DNA of 45,584 nucleotides. Source: Synechococcaceae cyanobacterium SM2_3_1. GTDB lineage: Bacteria; Cyanobacteriota; Cyanobacteriia; Thermostichales; Thermostichaceae. The DNA is taken from assembly GCA_012030715.1 (NCBI GenBank), contig JAAUUJ010000011.1, positions 1 through 45,584 of the forward strand, in the 5' to 3' direction. The position numbers and the translations under genes are program-made. Of this stretch, positions 1 through 9,086 are shown in pieces; position 1 is the stretch's first letter; every line of letters starts with the position of its first letter. The notes below the pieces were generated by a model, which saw only the letters and a program-made list of their open reading frames with translations, did no database searches and was not told the origin of the DNA.

Positions 1-59
1 CTCTGGATCGGATCTATCTGCAGGAATGTGGGTTCAAAGTGGTGGGGGTGGGTCGATGA
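1..59 (+). CDS. C-terminal fragment of an unidentified protein
   Basis: The frame starting at base 3 is open from the window edge to a TGA at 57-59 and reads ...DRIYLQECGFKVVGVGR. Only 18 residues are visible, so no family can be assigned. The reason to believe it is real is that its stop overlaps, as ATGA at 56-59, a plausible start for the downstream polysaccharide export gene, a typical operon arrangement. By context it would belong to the same surface-polysaccharide locus, but that is inference. Confidence 0.4.
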   Translation, partial: LDRIYLQECGFKVVGVGR

Positions 60-1178
60 GGATGTTCGGGGGTCCGGATCTTTTCCGTTCCTGCTGTGGC
101 AGTCGGTCTATTGCTCTCCTGTGTGGGCCCTGCCACCTTACCTTCTCCAGGATCTGCTCAAACGGATGCCCTGAACCTGACCCTAACAGACTCTGAATCA
201 GGCTATCTGCTTGGTCCAGGAGATCGAGTCCAGGTGAGGGTTTTAAATGAGCCGGACCTGAGTGGTGAACAGGAAGTATTGGTGGATGGATCTCTGCAAT
301 TACCCCTGATTGGTACGGTTACGGTGGCGGGGTTGACTCCCTCTCAGGCCGCCACAGCTGTGGATCAGCGGTTCAGCAGCTTCTTAAAATATCCCGATAC
401 AACCATTACCCTTCTCAGGGGACGCAGTTTGCGAATTGTGGTGGTAGGAGAAGTCAATCGTCCCGGGGCGTACACGGTATCTCCCAATCAGGGCACCACG
501 GGTGAGCGAGGTTTTACCGATGTCAACGCCACAACCCTACGAGAAAGTGTGCCCAGGGTCACCCAACTGCTGCAATTGGCGGGAGGGATCACGCAGCAGG
601 CGGATGTACGCAATATTGAAGTGGTTCGACCCCAACCCTTTGGCAAAAATGCAACCTTCAGAGTAGATCTGTGGGCGTTGCTGAACTCTGGTCAACCGGA
701 TCAGGATCTGGTGTTGCGGGATGGCGACTCCATCCATGTCCCCCAAGCAGAAACGCTGATTCTGGCCGAAGCCACAGAGCTGGGCAATGCCAATTTTGCG
801 CCGGAGTCGATTCAGGTGAGTGTGGTGGGGGAAGTAGAACGGCCTGGACGCCTGGGGCTGCCTCCCAATACCTCTTTGAACAACGCAGTTCTGGCCGCAG
901 GGGGATTCACCGCCCAAGCTGATCAAGCCCAGGTCCAGCTGATCCGCCTGAATCCCAATGGCAGTGTTTTAAATCAGACGGTGGCCATCGATTTCACCCA
1001 GGCTCTGGACACCAACGCCAATCCCCCTTTACAGGAGGCCGATATTGTCCTGGTGGGATCGTCTGGAATTGCCAAAGCGGGAGATGATCTGGCGGTGGGA
1101 TTGCGCCCTCTGAACTTGCTGCTGGATCCGATTGGCAACATTGGCAGGTTGTTGCGGGTGTTTGGAGTAGATTTTTAA
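56..1178 (+). CDS. Wza-like polysaccharide export protein (Poly_export/SLBB), frameshift in signal peptide
   Basis: This is an outer-membrane or periplasmic auxiliary protein of capsule or exopolysaccharide export (Poly_export followed by SLBB domains). The N-terminal Poly_export domain begins at GYLLGPGDRVQVRV and contains DGSLQLPLIGTVTVAGLT. Two SLBB-type segments follow, VVVGEVNRPGAYTV and VSVVGEVERPGRLGL. The longest uninterrupted frame starts at a GTG at 96, giving a signal peptide with no basic residues. If one G is removed from the run at 68-72, an ATG at 56 joins the frame and gives a proper signal peptide starting MRMFGVRIF and ending near GSAQT. I therefore prefer 56 as the start, with a probable one-base insertion. 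The next gene, an epimerase, starts 8 bases downstream, so this is an operon. Confidence 0.8.
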
Positions 1179-1186
1179 GGAGAGCT

Positions 1187-2200
1187 ATGGCTTCCATTTT
1201 AGTCACCGGAGCCGCGGGATTTATCGGCTATCATCTCAGCCTTGCCCTTTTACAGCAGGGATGGCATGTGGTGGGGCTGGACAATCTGAATCCCTACTAC
1301 GATGTGCAGCTGAAATTAGCTAGGGTGAAGCTTCTCCAGGCATTCCCAGCCTTTCATTTTCATCAGCTGGATCTGGCGGATCGGCAGGGGATGAAAGACT
1401 TTTTTGCAGCCCAGACCTTTACGCGAGTGGCTCACATGGGGGCCCAGGCGGGTGTGCGCTACTCGCTTATTGACCCTCACGCCTATGTAGACAGCAATCT
1501 GGTGGGTTTTGTCAATCTGCTGGAGGGATGTCGGCATCACCCGGTGGAACATCTGGTGTTTGCCTCCTCCAGTTCGGTGTACGGAGCCAGTACCTGTCTG
1601 CCCTTCTCGGTGCAGCACGCCGTCGATCACCCCATCAGTCTGTATGCAGCCACGAAAAAGGCCAATGAGCTTCTGGCCCACAGCTACAGTCATCTCTACC
1701 AAATGCCCGTGACTGGTCTACGTTTTTTCACGGTCTATGGTCCTTGGGGGCGCCCCGATATGGCTCTGTTTACCTTTACCAAAGCCATTTTGCAGGATGA
1801 GCCCATCGATGTATTTAACCAGGGCAAAATGAAGCGAGATTTCACTTATATTGACGACATTATTGAGGGGGTATGTCGAGTCCTGGATAGGATTCCCCAG
1901 CCTGATTCTCGATGGTGTAGCTCCAGTCCAGATCCCAGCTCCAGTTCTGCCCCTTATCGGCTGTACAACATCGGCAATAACTGCCCAGTGGAGTTGGGAG
2001 AATTTATTGAAACCCTGGAATCCTGTTTACAGAAAAAAGCCCAGAAAAATCTGCTCCCCATGCAGGCGGGAGATCTGATGGCCACCTGGGCAGATATTGA
2101 TTCTTTAGTTGAGGACATCCAGTTTCAACCTGCAACTCCCTTAGAACTGGGGATCGAAAAATTTGTCCACTGGTATAAGCAGTATTACGCTTATAGGTAA
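1187..2200 (+). CDS. NAD-dependent UDP-glucuronate 4-epimerase-like protein
   Basis: This is an extended short-chain dehydrogenase/reductase that likely interconverts UDP-glucuronate and UDP-galacturonate for polysaccharide synthesis in the cytoplasm. The NAD-binding glycine motif is TGAAGFIGYH at residues 7-16. The family motif HMGAQAGVRYS is present. The catalytic Ser/Tyr/Lys set is seen in SSSSVYG and YAATKKANE. The C-terminal half has the substrate-binding signature KRDFTYIDDIIEG. Length (337 aa) is normal for the family. An AGGAGAG ribosome site lies just before the ATG. It sits between the export gene and galE, all on one strand with short gaps, consistent with one exopolysaccharide operon. 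The exact sugar specificity is inferred from family resemblance and is not proven. Confidence 0.85.
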   Translation: MASILVTGAAGFIGYHLSLALLQQGWHVVGLDNLNPYYDVQLKLARVKLLQAFPAFHFHQLDLADRQGMKDFFAAQTFTRVAHMGAQAGVRYSLIDPHAYVDSNLVGFVNLLEGCRHHPVEHLVFASSSSVYGASTCLPFSVQHAVDHPISLYAATKKANELLAHSYSHLYQMPVTGLRFFTVYGPWGRPDMALFTFTKAILQDEPIDVFNQGKMKRDFTYIDDIIEGVCRVLDRIPQPDSRWCSSSPDPSSSSAPYRLYNIGNNCPVELGEFIETLESCLQKKAQKNLLPMQAGDLMATWADIDSLVEDIQFQPATPLELGIEKFVHWYKQYYAYR

Positions 2201-2222
2201 TCAAAGGGGATAGGAGATCGGG

Positions 2223-3200
2223 ATGAATATCTTAGTTACAGGCGGGGCGGGTTATATCGGTAGTCATACCTGCAAAGCGCTGGCACAGGCAAGCTTCACC
2301 CCCGTTACCTATGACAATTTAGTTTATGGTCATGACTGGGCGGTGCAATGGGGACCTCTGGAAATCGGTCAACTAGAAGATCGGTCCCGTCTGGATCAGG
2401 TGATTCAGAAGTATCAACCCCAGGCGGTGATCCATTTTGCTGCCTATGCCTATGTGGGAGAGTCAGTCACGGATCCAGGCAAATACTACCGCAATAATGT
2501 CGGCGGTTCCCTGACCCTGATGGAGGCCATGCGCGATCATCAGATCCCTCACCTGATTTTTTCCAGTACCTGTGCCACCTACGGCCAACCCATGGCCATT
2601 CCCATTGACGAAAACCATCCCCAACAGCCCATCAATCCCTACGGGGCCAGCAAGTTAATGGTGGAGCGCATCCTTCAAGATTTTGAACAGGCGCATCAGA
2701 TCCAGTCCATAAGTTTGCGATACTTCAACGCTGCGGGTGCTGATCCTGAGGGTGAACTAGGAGAAGAACATGATCCCGAGACTCATTTGATTCCCTTAGT
2801 GCTTCAAGCTGCTGCCGGACTGCGACCCGAGATCGTGATCTTTGGAGAGGATTATGACACCCGTGATGGCACTTGCATTCGAGACTATATTCACATCACC
2901 GATCTGGCCTCGGCCCATCTCTTAGCTCTGAAGCGCTTACAAGCAGGTGCGGGCAGCAATGTTTACAACCTGGGCAATGGACAGGGATTCTCGGTACGAG
3001 AAGTGATCGAAACGGCGGTGGCAGTTACAGGACGCCCCATTCCTGTGCGAGTGGGTCCACGGCGACCCGGAGATCCGGCTCAGTTGATTAGCAATGCAAG
3101 TCGGGCGCGACAGGAGCTGGGGTGGACCCCACAGTACCCCGAGTTGGATCGGATCATTGCCACCGCCTGGCAGTGGATGCAACAGGGCAACCCAGGGTGA
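2223..3200 (+). CDS. galE: UDP-glucose 4-epimerase
   Basis: This is a cytoplasmic NAD-dependent epimerase that converts UDP-glucose to UDP-galactose for glycan precursors. The Rossmann motif TGGAGYIGSH lies at residues 6-15. The GalE-typical HFAAYAYVGESV segment follows, then SSTCATYG and the catalytic YGASK. Downstream are RYFNAAGADPEGELGE and the RDYIHITDLASAH motif. The product is 325 aa, the usual size. An AGGAG-like site (ATAGGAGATC) precedes the ATG. It follows the glucuronate epimerase by 22 bases and closes the polysaccharide operon. The neighbouring phoD gene is convergent. A related pentose-sugar specificity cannot be excluded from sequence alone. Confidence 0.9.
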   Translation: MNILVTGGAGYIGSHTCKALAQASFTPVTYDNLVYGHDWAVQWGPLEIGQLEDRSRLDQVIQKYQPQAVIHFAAYAYVGESVTDPGKYYRNNVGGSLTLMEAMRDHQIPHLIFSSTCATYGQPMAIPIDENHPQQPINPYGASKLMVERILQDFEQAHQIQSISLRYFNAAGADPEGELGEEHDPETHLIPLVLQAAAGLRPEIVIFGEDYDTRDGTCIRDYIHITDLASAHLLALKRLQAGAGSNVYNLGNGQGFSVREVIETAVAVTGRPIPVRVGPRRPGDPAQLISNASRARQELGWTPQYPELDRIIATAWQWMQQGNPG

Positions 3201-3212
3201 TGCAACAACTGC

Positions 3213-3236
3213 GAGCTTAAACAAGTGGTTTAACTC
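3213..3236. terminator. Inverted repeat between convergent galE and phoD
   Basis: The arms GAG-TTAAAC and GTTTAA-CTC pair around a short loop, with one unpaired C on the left arm. The hairpin sits in the 39-base gap between two convergent stops, where a bidirectional terminator is expected. No clear U-run follows on either strand, so terminator function is inferred from position. Confidence 0.4.
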
Positions 3237-3239
3237 AGG

Positions 3240-5072
3240 CTAATTCGCAAAGATGGAGATCTCACCTCTGCGTCCAAGGGGATCCGTCAGCACATTACCT
3301 GAGAAGTCTTTGATCTTGGCTGTGAGGACACCGCCATTGACTTCAACCGTGGTGTAGTTGGGGTTGTCAATTGCGTAGAACAGGAGGTTTTGCTTGGTTA
3401 CCCCGGACTTGCCACCAAATTCCTCGGCAGCCGAAAAGTAGTTAAGCAGGAAGTAGTAAACTTCATCTCCACGCGGGAGACCAATATCTGCAGCAATCTC
3501 GCGCACAGATCGGGCTAGTGTACTCTGGCCGGTGGGACCGGTTCCGATCTCATAGATGGGGTTGCTGGGAACTCCTCCATCCGGGGTGGGATTGACAAGA
3601 CTGATTTGGCCTGCGTGCTGATCACCCGAGAGAACAACCACATTGCGAATGTTGTTGCTGAGAATAAAGTTAAGGATCTCCTGCCGCTCCAGCCAATATC
3701 CCTCCCACCGATCATAGGGAAGCGCAAAGTTTTCGGTGAAGATCAATTCGCTGATGATGATTTTGAATGTAGCAGACGAAGCCCGCAACTTTTGTTTAAA
3801 CCATTCCTTCTGAGGAGTTCCCATCATGGTGCGGGGAACCTGCCGCAGGATGCGCCCATAGTTGGAGGAGTTGGGATTGGCTGCGGTAGTACCAAACAGA
3901 CCTAGCTGCAGCACGGAGCTGACGGAAACCAGACCTCCCAGAACCTCTTCGATCTTTTCGCTCAGCTCGGCTACCGTAAAGCCATCGGGAATCACGGGCA
4001 CAATCGGAGCATTGGCAGCAATGAAGCCACCGGGACGATTACGGTACTGGCGCAGATCCAGGGTAAACAGCTCTGCATCGGCACCTGCGCGGGTGGTACG
4101 GAAAACTCGGGTGATCGGATTCACCCCCTGAACTGGATCATTGTCGTTGGGACGCAGGGGATTGTACTCATGAAAAGCCTGGTAGCCCAGACGCTCTAGC
4201 GTACCCTGATTCAGAGGTCGACCCACGGCAGGCTGGATGGCAGGAAGCCCGGCACGTCCGGCAAAGTCATTGTTCACCTCATGGTCATCCCAGTTGGGGA
4301 TAAATGGGATCTTGGAATAAAGATCAGGGAACCCAGCCCCTGTGTAGGTGCGATCCCGCTGGAGGCGGTAAAGATTGCGGTAGTAGTCAATCGTGGGCGT
4401 GGGTAGACCACCTAACCAAAAGGCGTCTGCATAGACGGTATCCCCGTTGAAAACTGCAAACTGGGGATCAAAGCGATCCAGTTCCTGACCCAGGGCAAAG
4501 GCCACCGGATAAGGCGGCTCGTTGGCGCAGCTCATGTGCAGGAAGCGGATCGGCAGACTCTGATTGGGGGAGGGCATGGTCCGGAAACTGCCCACCGGAC
4601 TGGTGGTAAAGGGCGACTTGAAGCGGTAGAAATACTCTTGAGCAGGCTCCAGACCTGTGAGCTGGTGTTTGACGATGTAATCGCCCGGATTTTCGCGGTA
4701 GTTAAACCCAGGATTCAGGTTGGCGGTAAGCGGTTCAGTGCGCTCGATCGTGGCAAAATTCTGCTGCCTGGAAACTTCCAGAGTCACCGGAACACTGGGT
4801 AAAGCATTGGAGACAAGGGCGCGAGTTGACACCATCACACTGGTATCGGTGGGATCGCCGCTGAATACGGATTGGGGAAATTCACTAAAATCTGGACCCG
4901 TGAGTTCTGTGCCGAGATCCGGTTCAGTCTCTGCTGCAAGAGCATCTGTGCCTTCTGGGGTAACCGTGGAAACAGAAGCGGAATCACCACAAGCAGCCAG
5001 AAAGAAGGCGGCACTCCCGCCAAAGGACAACCACTTCAGAAAGAAACGACGATTGCGGGTTTGGGTACTCAT
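3240..5072 (-). CDS. phoD: PhoD-family alkaline phosphatase/phosphodiesterase, Tat-exported lipoprotein
   Basis: This is a secreted metallophosphoesterase of the PhoD family that releases phosphate from organic esters outside the cytoplasm. The first residues carry a twin-arginine signal (NRRFFLK, residues 7-13) followed by a hydrophobic stretch ending in a lipobox-like FFLAAC, so it may be Tat-exported and lipidated. After an N-terminal PhoD domain (SVFSGDPTDTSVMVSTRA) comes the phosphoesterase core: FLHMSCANEP, VFNGDTVYAD, PNWDDHEVNNDF and VVLSGDQHAGQ, which supply the metal ligands. I chose the ATG at 5072 because it starts the Tat signal; the upstream extension to 5120 adds basic residues with no function. 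A Pho-box-like repeat lies upstream at 5137-5166. TatC is also encoded in this window at 44429. Confidence 0.9.
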   Translation of the reverse strand: MSTQTRNRRFFLKWLSFGGSAAFFLAACGDSASVSTVTPEGTDALAAETEPDLGTELTGPDFSEFPQSVFSGDPTDTSVMVSTRALVSNALPSVPVTLEVSRQQNFATIERTEPLTANLNPGFNYRENPGDYIVKHQLTGLEPAQEYFYRFKSPFTTSPVGSFRTMPSPNQSLPIRFLHMSCANEPPYPVAFALGQELDRFDPQFAVFNGDTVYADAFWLGGLPTPTIDYYRNLYRLQRDRTYTGAGFPDLYSKIPFIPNWDDHEVNNDFAGRAGLPAIQPAVGRPLNQGTLERLGYQAFHEYNPLRPNDNDPVQGVNPITRVFRTTRAGADAELFTLDLRQYRNRPGGFIAANAPIVPVIPDGFTVAELSEKIEEVLGGLVSVSSVLQLGLFGTTAANPNSSNYGRILRQVPRTMMGTPQKEWFKQKLRASSATFKIIISELIFTENFALPYDRWEGYWLERQEILNFILSNNIRNVVVLSGDQHAGQISLVNPTPDGGVPSNPIYEIGTGPTGQSTLARSVREIAADIGLPRGDEVYYFLLNYFSAAEEFGGKSGVTKQNLLFYAIDNPNYTTVEVNGGVLTAKIKDFSGNVLTDPLGRRGEISIFAN

Positions 5073-5136
5073 ACAGCGGCGCAGCAGCAAGACTTCAATA
5101 TGAAAGCACTTTTTGACCACAGTTAGGGTTTTGGAG

Positions 5137-5166
5137 AGTCAATGGAAGGGTTAGCCTTTGTTTAAG
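5137..5166 (-). promoter_or_regulatory. Candidate Pho box upstream of phoD
   Basis: Read on the minus strand, three octamers follow each other with exact 3-base spacers: CTTAAACA, GCTAACCC and CATTGACT. Cyanobacterial Pho boxes are tandem octamers near (C/T)TTAACCx spaced every 11 bases. The first two units fit this reasonably and the third poorly. The site lies 65-94 bases before the phoD start, a sensible place for PhoB-type activation. Confidence 0.4.
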
Positions 5167-5265
5167 ACTCCTCCACTTCTGTTTCTTCCTGTAGCGAACT
5201 TTTGCTTCTAGGATGCAGAGGAGAAAGACTTGATTCCCCTTTTCCTCCTTTGCCAGGGTCCGATC

Positions 5266-6603
5266 ATGAGCACGCCGACCAATTCGCCCACCCAGACAGG
5301 ATCGGGTTTCGATGCCCACCATCCTCCTGATCCCGCCCTGATTGATGCCTGTGTTCACTGTGGCTTCTGTCTCACTACCTGTCCGAGCTACCGTGTTCTG
5401 GGTAAAGAAATGGACTCTCCTAGAGGCCGGATCTATCAGATGGATGCCATTAACTCGGGTGAGATCCGATTAAATTCCACCACGGTAAGCCACTTTGATT
5501 CCTGTCTGGGCTGTCTGGCCTGTGTCACCGCCTGTCCCTCTGGCGTGCAGTACGACAAACTGATCGAAGCCACTCGAGGGCAGGTGCAGCGGCAGCATCC
5601 CCGATCCTGGCAGGAAAAACTGATCCGGGGCCTGATCTTTGCTCTGTTTCCATATCCAGAGCGGTTACGCCCCTTACTCTATCCGGTGGTACTGGCGCAG
5701 AAGTTAGGGATCCAATCCCTGATCAGACGCAGCGGCTGGTTGGATCGCCTCAATCCATCCCTGGGAGCCATGGAGTCGATCTTTCCATCCCTTGACTGGA
5801 AGCAGCTTCAGACTCCCCACTTTCCGGTTGTGATTCCAGCGCAGGGGGAAAAACGGTATCGCGTTGGGGTGATCCTGGGCTGTGTCCAGCGTCTATTTGC
5901 GCCCGAGGTGAATGAGGCCACGGTTCGGGTACTGACTGCCAATGGTTGTGAGGTGGTGATCCCACGCGAACAGGGGTGCTGTGGTGCCCTGCCCAATCAT
6001 CAGGGGGTGGAAGCGCAGGCACAAACACTTGCCCGGCAGATGATCGACTGTTTTCTCGACGCAGAAGATATTGACGCAGTTTTGATCAATGCCTCCGGTT
6101 GTGGTCACACTCTTAAGGAATATGGACGGTTGCTAGCAGAAGATCCTGACTACGCTGAGAAAGCAAAACAATTTGCCGCCAAGGTCAAAGATGTTCAGGA
6201 ATTTCTGGTGGAGGTGGGGCTAACCACTCCTTTGCATCCCCTGAAAACAGGTTCTTTAACGCTGGTGTATCAGGATGCCTGTCACATGTTGCACGGTCAG
6301 CGGATCAGCTTACAGCCACGCCAACTGCTCAGACAGATCCCGGGTGTGATTTTAAAAGAGCCTGTGGATGCCGCCCTTTGCTGTGGCAGCTCTGGAGTCT
6401 ATAACCTGTTGCAACCCGAGATTGCCGAAGAGCTAGGACACCAGAAGGTTAAAAATCTACTGAACACCAGAGCGGAAATGATCATCTCTTCTAATATTGG
6501 CTGCCGGATCCAACTGCAAAAGCATTTACGTCTGCAAGGAGTCTCGGATTTTCCCTTACTGCATCCTATGGAGTTAATTGATCAATCAATTCAGGGACTG
6601 TAG
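5266..6603 (+). CDS. glcF: Glycolate dehydrogenase iron-sulfur subunit
   Basis: This is the electron-transfer subunit of glycolate dehydrogenase, which works with a GlcD flavoprotein to oxidise photorespiratory glycolate to glyoxylate. Two ferredoxin-type [4Fe-4S] motifs lie near the N-terminus: CVHCGFCLTTCP and CLGCLACVTACP. Two cysteine-rich CCG domains follow, with GCCGALPNHQG in the first and DACHMLHGQ plus LCCGSSGVY in the second. The ATG at 5266 gives MSTPTNSPTQTG and a 445-residue product, the normal GlcF length. An earlier ATG at 5230 would add a hydrophobic tail that the family lacks. No glcD is in the window. The gene is divergent from phoD and its end overlaps only non-coding upstream sequence of the next gene. 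Confidence 0.9.
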   Translation: MSTPTNSPTQTGSGFDAHHPPDPALIDACVHCGFCLTTCPSYRVLGKEMDSPRGRIYQMDAINSGEIRLNSTTVSHFDSCLGCLACVTACPSGVQYDKLIEATRGQVQRQHPRSWQEKLIRGLIFALFPYPERLRPLLYPVVLAQKLGIQSLIRRSGWLDRLNPSLGAMESIFPSLDWKQLQTPHFPVVIPAQGEKRYRVGVILGCVQRLFAPEVNEATVRVLTANGCEVVIPREQGCCGALPNHQGVEAQAQTLARQMIDCFLDAEDIDAVLINASGCGHTLKEYGRLLAEDPDYAEKAKQFAAKVKDVQEFLVEVGLTTPLHPLKTGSLTLVYQDACHMLHGQRISLQPRQLLRQIPGVILKEPVDAALCCGSSGVYNLLQPEIAEELGHQKVKNLLNTRAEMIISSNIGCRIQLQKHLRLQGVSDFPLLHPMELIDQSIQGL

Positions 6604-6694
6604 CCATCAAGAAAGAGAATCTGGCTCCCCAGAAAACGTTAAGCCTGCTGCCAACGTAGATCTCTTTAAAGCAAGTGTTAGCTGGAGATCTTTT

Positions 6695-8767
6695 ATGCTC
6701 TCACCTCTTGGAGAACGGCTTCGTATTGCTCGACATCAGAGCTTTGTCGGCAGGCAAAAGGAATGCCATTTGTTTCAGTCTATACTTGTGGAGGGAGTGC
6801 CATCCCGATCGGTGCTCTATATCTGGGGACCCAGTGGGGTTGGCAAAACAACTTTACTGTGGGAATTGTCATTTATCTGTCAGCACCACGCTATTCCCGC
6901 CTACTATCTGGACGTTCGTGATCTGGAGTCAAATCCTCAAGCTTTTCTCAGTGCGTTGGCTTCGGTTTTCACTGCTGAGCCTATTTGCTTTTTGTCGACC
7001 TGTGAACAGCGTACTGTCCTCTTGATCGATACCTGGGAAACGTTAATTGCACTGGATTCCTGGATGTGGCAGGAGTTTTTGCCCCAACTATCTCAAGAGA
7101 TTCTGATTGTCTTCGCCGGATCGCGTGCTCCCTCGATCGCCTGGAGAATGGATCCAGGTTGGCAGCATCTGTTGCAGGTGATCTCCCTGCGTTATCTCAA
7201 CTCTCATGAGTGTATCCATTACCTGCAAAAACGTGGCATTCCTGCTCATCAACATGAGGCTATTTTTTCCATGAGTTATGGCCACCCCTTGGCGCTCTCT
7301 CTCTTTGCCGAAAATTTTGCCCAGGGGAATGAATTGGATCAATCTTTGGTGTTGCCACAAAATATCATCAAACCACTATTAATTCGATTTCTAAATCTAG
7401 TGGAGGATGAGGGGCAGCGAGTTGCTCTTGAGGCCTGTGCAATTGTGAGGCAAACGACTCAGAGCCTTCTGCAGCAAATGTTGGGAGATCACTATGACAC
7501 TCTTCAGCTTTTTGAATGGTTGCGGGATTTATCTTTCATGGAGCCAGGACAGCATGGAATTTTTCCACATGATCTTGTCCGCGATGTTTTGATTCAAGAT
7601 TTGCGCTGGCGTCATCCCGATGGTTATGCAGATTTACATGAAAAGGCTAGAAATTACTACACCCATCACCTAGAGCATCAACAGAGTCTGGAGCAGCAGG
7701 AAATTTTGCATGACTATATCTTTCTGCACCGAGATAACCCTGCCATCCGTTCCAGGTTTTCCTGGCAGCCTGCACCTGGATTAAGAAGTACTCCGTTGAT
7801 CGAAGCAGATCTCCCCATCTTGTTAGCGAGTGTGAGACGGTTTGAAGGCTCTACCTCCGCAGATCTGGCCGCCTTCTGGTTTGATCAACAGCCCCAAGGG
7901 GTTAAAGTCTTTCGGAATTTAGAGAATCAGGTGAAGGGATTCATGCTGGTGCTTTCCCTGCAGAGATTAGAACAGGACGTGTCCGCCCGTGATCCCGCAA
8001 TTCTTTCCATCTGGGAATATCTTCAACAACAGGCACCCCTGCGTTCACAGGAAGGGGCAACCCTTTTACGTTTCTGGCTTTCCACTGAAACCTACCAGGA
8101 TGTTTCTGCTGTCCAGAGTCAAATTTTTATCCAGTTCATTTATTACCACCGCACAACCTCAGGTCTGGCTTACACGTTTATTCCCTGCTCTGATCCCCAG
8201 ATGTGGACACCTTTTTTTGCCTATGCAGATTTTTTGAGACTTCCGCAAGCCGATTTTCAGGTGGGAGATCGTGCTTATGCTGTCTTCGGGCATGATTGGA
8301 GAATTGTTTCACCCGAAACATGGCAAGCCCTGCTGGCCCAGAGAGAATTGACCTCACGTTCTTTTACCTCCACAACGGCGGCTGTAGCGCAACTGATGGT
8401 CCTGAGTGAATCCGAGTTTGTTAAGGCTGTACAGGAGGCATTGCGCGATTATACCCAACCCGATCAACTGCGACTGAATCCCCTTCTCCAGTCCAGAGTC
8501 GTGGCAGAGCGAGTAGAAAAGGTTGATGATCTGGGGGAAAGAGTGTTGATCCTGCAATCCCTGATCCGGGAAACCCTGACAAGCTTCCAACATTCACCCC
8601 GTCGGAATAAGCTGTATCGAGCCATTAGGCAAACTTATATACAACCAGCAGCAACTCAAGAACAGGCTGCCGAATACCTGGATCTTCCCTTCAGTACCTA
8701 TCGCCGTCACCTGAAAGCAGGTGTAGGTCAGATGGCAGCCAGCCTCTGGCAGCTGGAGATCGAATAA
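6695..8767 (+). CDS. STAND-like AAA ATPase with C-terminal helix-turn-helix-like segment
   Basis: This 690-residue protein looks like a nucleotide-regulated signalling switch. Near the N-terminus FVGRQKE is the usual entry to STAND/AAA16 modules, followed by a Walker A loop GPSGVGKTT (about residues 45-53) and a Walker B strand VLLIDTWE (about 111). A helical region follows. The central part (about 400-620) is unassigned, though LAAFWFDQQPQGVKVFRN has the feel of an acetyltransferase-like fold. The last 50 residues contain AATQEQAAEYLDLPFSTYRRHL, which reads like a DNA-binding helix-turn-helix. The ATG at 6695 has GGAG ten bases upstream; the earlier ATG at 6578 would overlap glcF. Its target is unknown. 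The small lipoprotein genes just downstream are candidates by proximity only. Confidence 0.7.
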   Translation: MLSPLGERLRIARHQSFVGRQKECHLFQSILVEGVPSRSVLYIWGPSGVGKTTLLWELSFICQHHAIPAYYLDVRDLESNPQAFLSALASVFTAEPICFLSTCEQRTVLLIDTWETLIALDSWMWQEFLPQLSQEILIVFAGSRAPSIAWRMDPGWQHLLQVISLRYLNSHECIHYLQKRGIPAHQHEAIFSMSYGHPLALSLFAENFAQGNELDQSLVLPQNIIKPLLIRFLNLVEDEGQRVALEACAIVRQTTQSLLQQMLGDHYDTLQLFEWLRDLSFMEPGQHGIFPHDLVRDVLIQDLRWRHPDGYADLHEKARNYYTHHLEHQQSLEQQEILHDYIFLHRDNPAIRSRFSWQPAPGLRSTPLIEADLPILLASVRRFEGSTSADLAAFWFDQQPQGVKVFRNLENQVKGFMLVLSLQRLEQDVSARDPAILSIWEYLQQQAPLRSQEGATLLRFWLSTETYQDVSAVQSQIFIQFIYYHRTTSGLAYTFIPCSDPQMWTPFFAYADFLRLPQADFQVGDRAYAVFGHDWRIVSPETWQALLAQRELTSRSFTSTTAAVAQLMVLSESEFVKAVQEALRDYTQPDQLRLNPLLQSRVVAERVEKVDDLGERVLILQSLIRETLTSFQHSPRRNKLYRAIRQTYIQPAATQEQAAEYLDLPFSTYRRHLKAGVGQMAASLWQLEIE

Positions 8768-8887
8768 ATAGCAATCATGAGCAAAAAGTGAACAGGAATT
8801 GACCTGGAAAATGAACAGCTGCTCAACAGATACTCCTGGGTAAGCAAGGCCAGCTCTCCATTGCTAGACCGATTGCGTTCTCTGAGT

Positions 8888-9010
8888 ATGCCAATCAAAA
8901 ACGCGATCCCCATGATCAAGGGCATAGTTCCACTGATTGCTTGGTTCTCGCTGGCAAGTTGTTCTTCACCATCTTCTGAACCAACGGCAACATCACTCAC
9001 GACAAGGTGA
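8888..9010 (+). CDS. Short lipoprotein-like peptide (40 aa)
   Basis: A 40-residue frame begins MPIKNAIPMIKG, continues with a hydrophobic stretch, and has a lipobox-like LASC followed by SSPSSEP, then stops at TGA. The layout (basic N-terminus, hydrophobic core, cysteine, Ser/Pro-rich tail) is that of a secreted lipopeptide. No good ribosome site is visible. It sits in a 319-base gap just before another lipoprotein gene and may be a degraded N-terminus of a former paralog. The rest of the gap holds nothing I recognise. Confidence 0.3.
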   Translation: MPIKNAIPMIKGIVPLIAWFSLASCSSPSSEPTATSLTTR

Positions 9011-9086
9011 CAGTTATTTTGTCCGGTGCAGGTCATCCTCGGTAAGTATCAAGTATCGATTACTCTGCTTTTTAGGAGATCAGATC

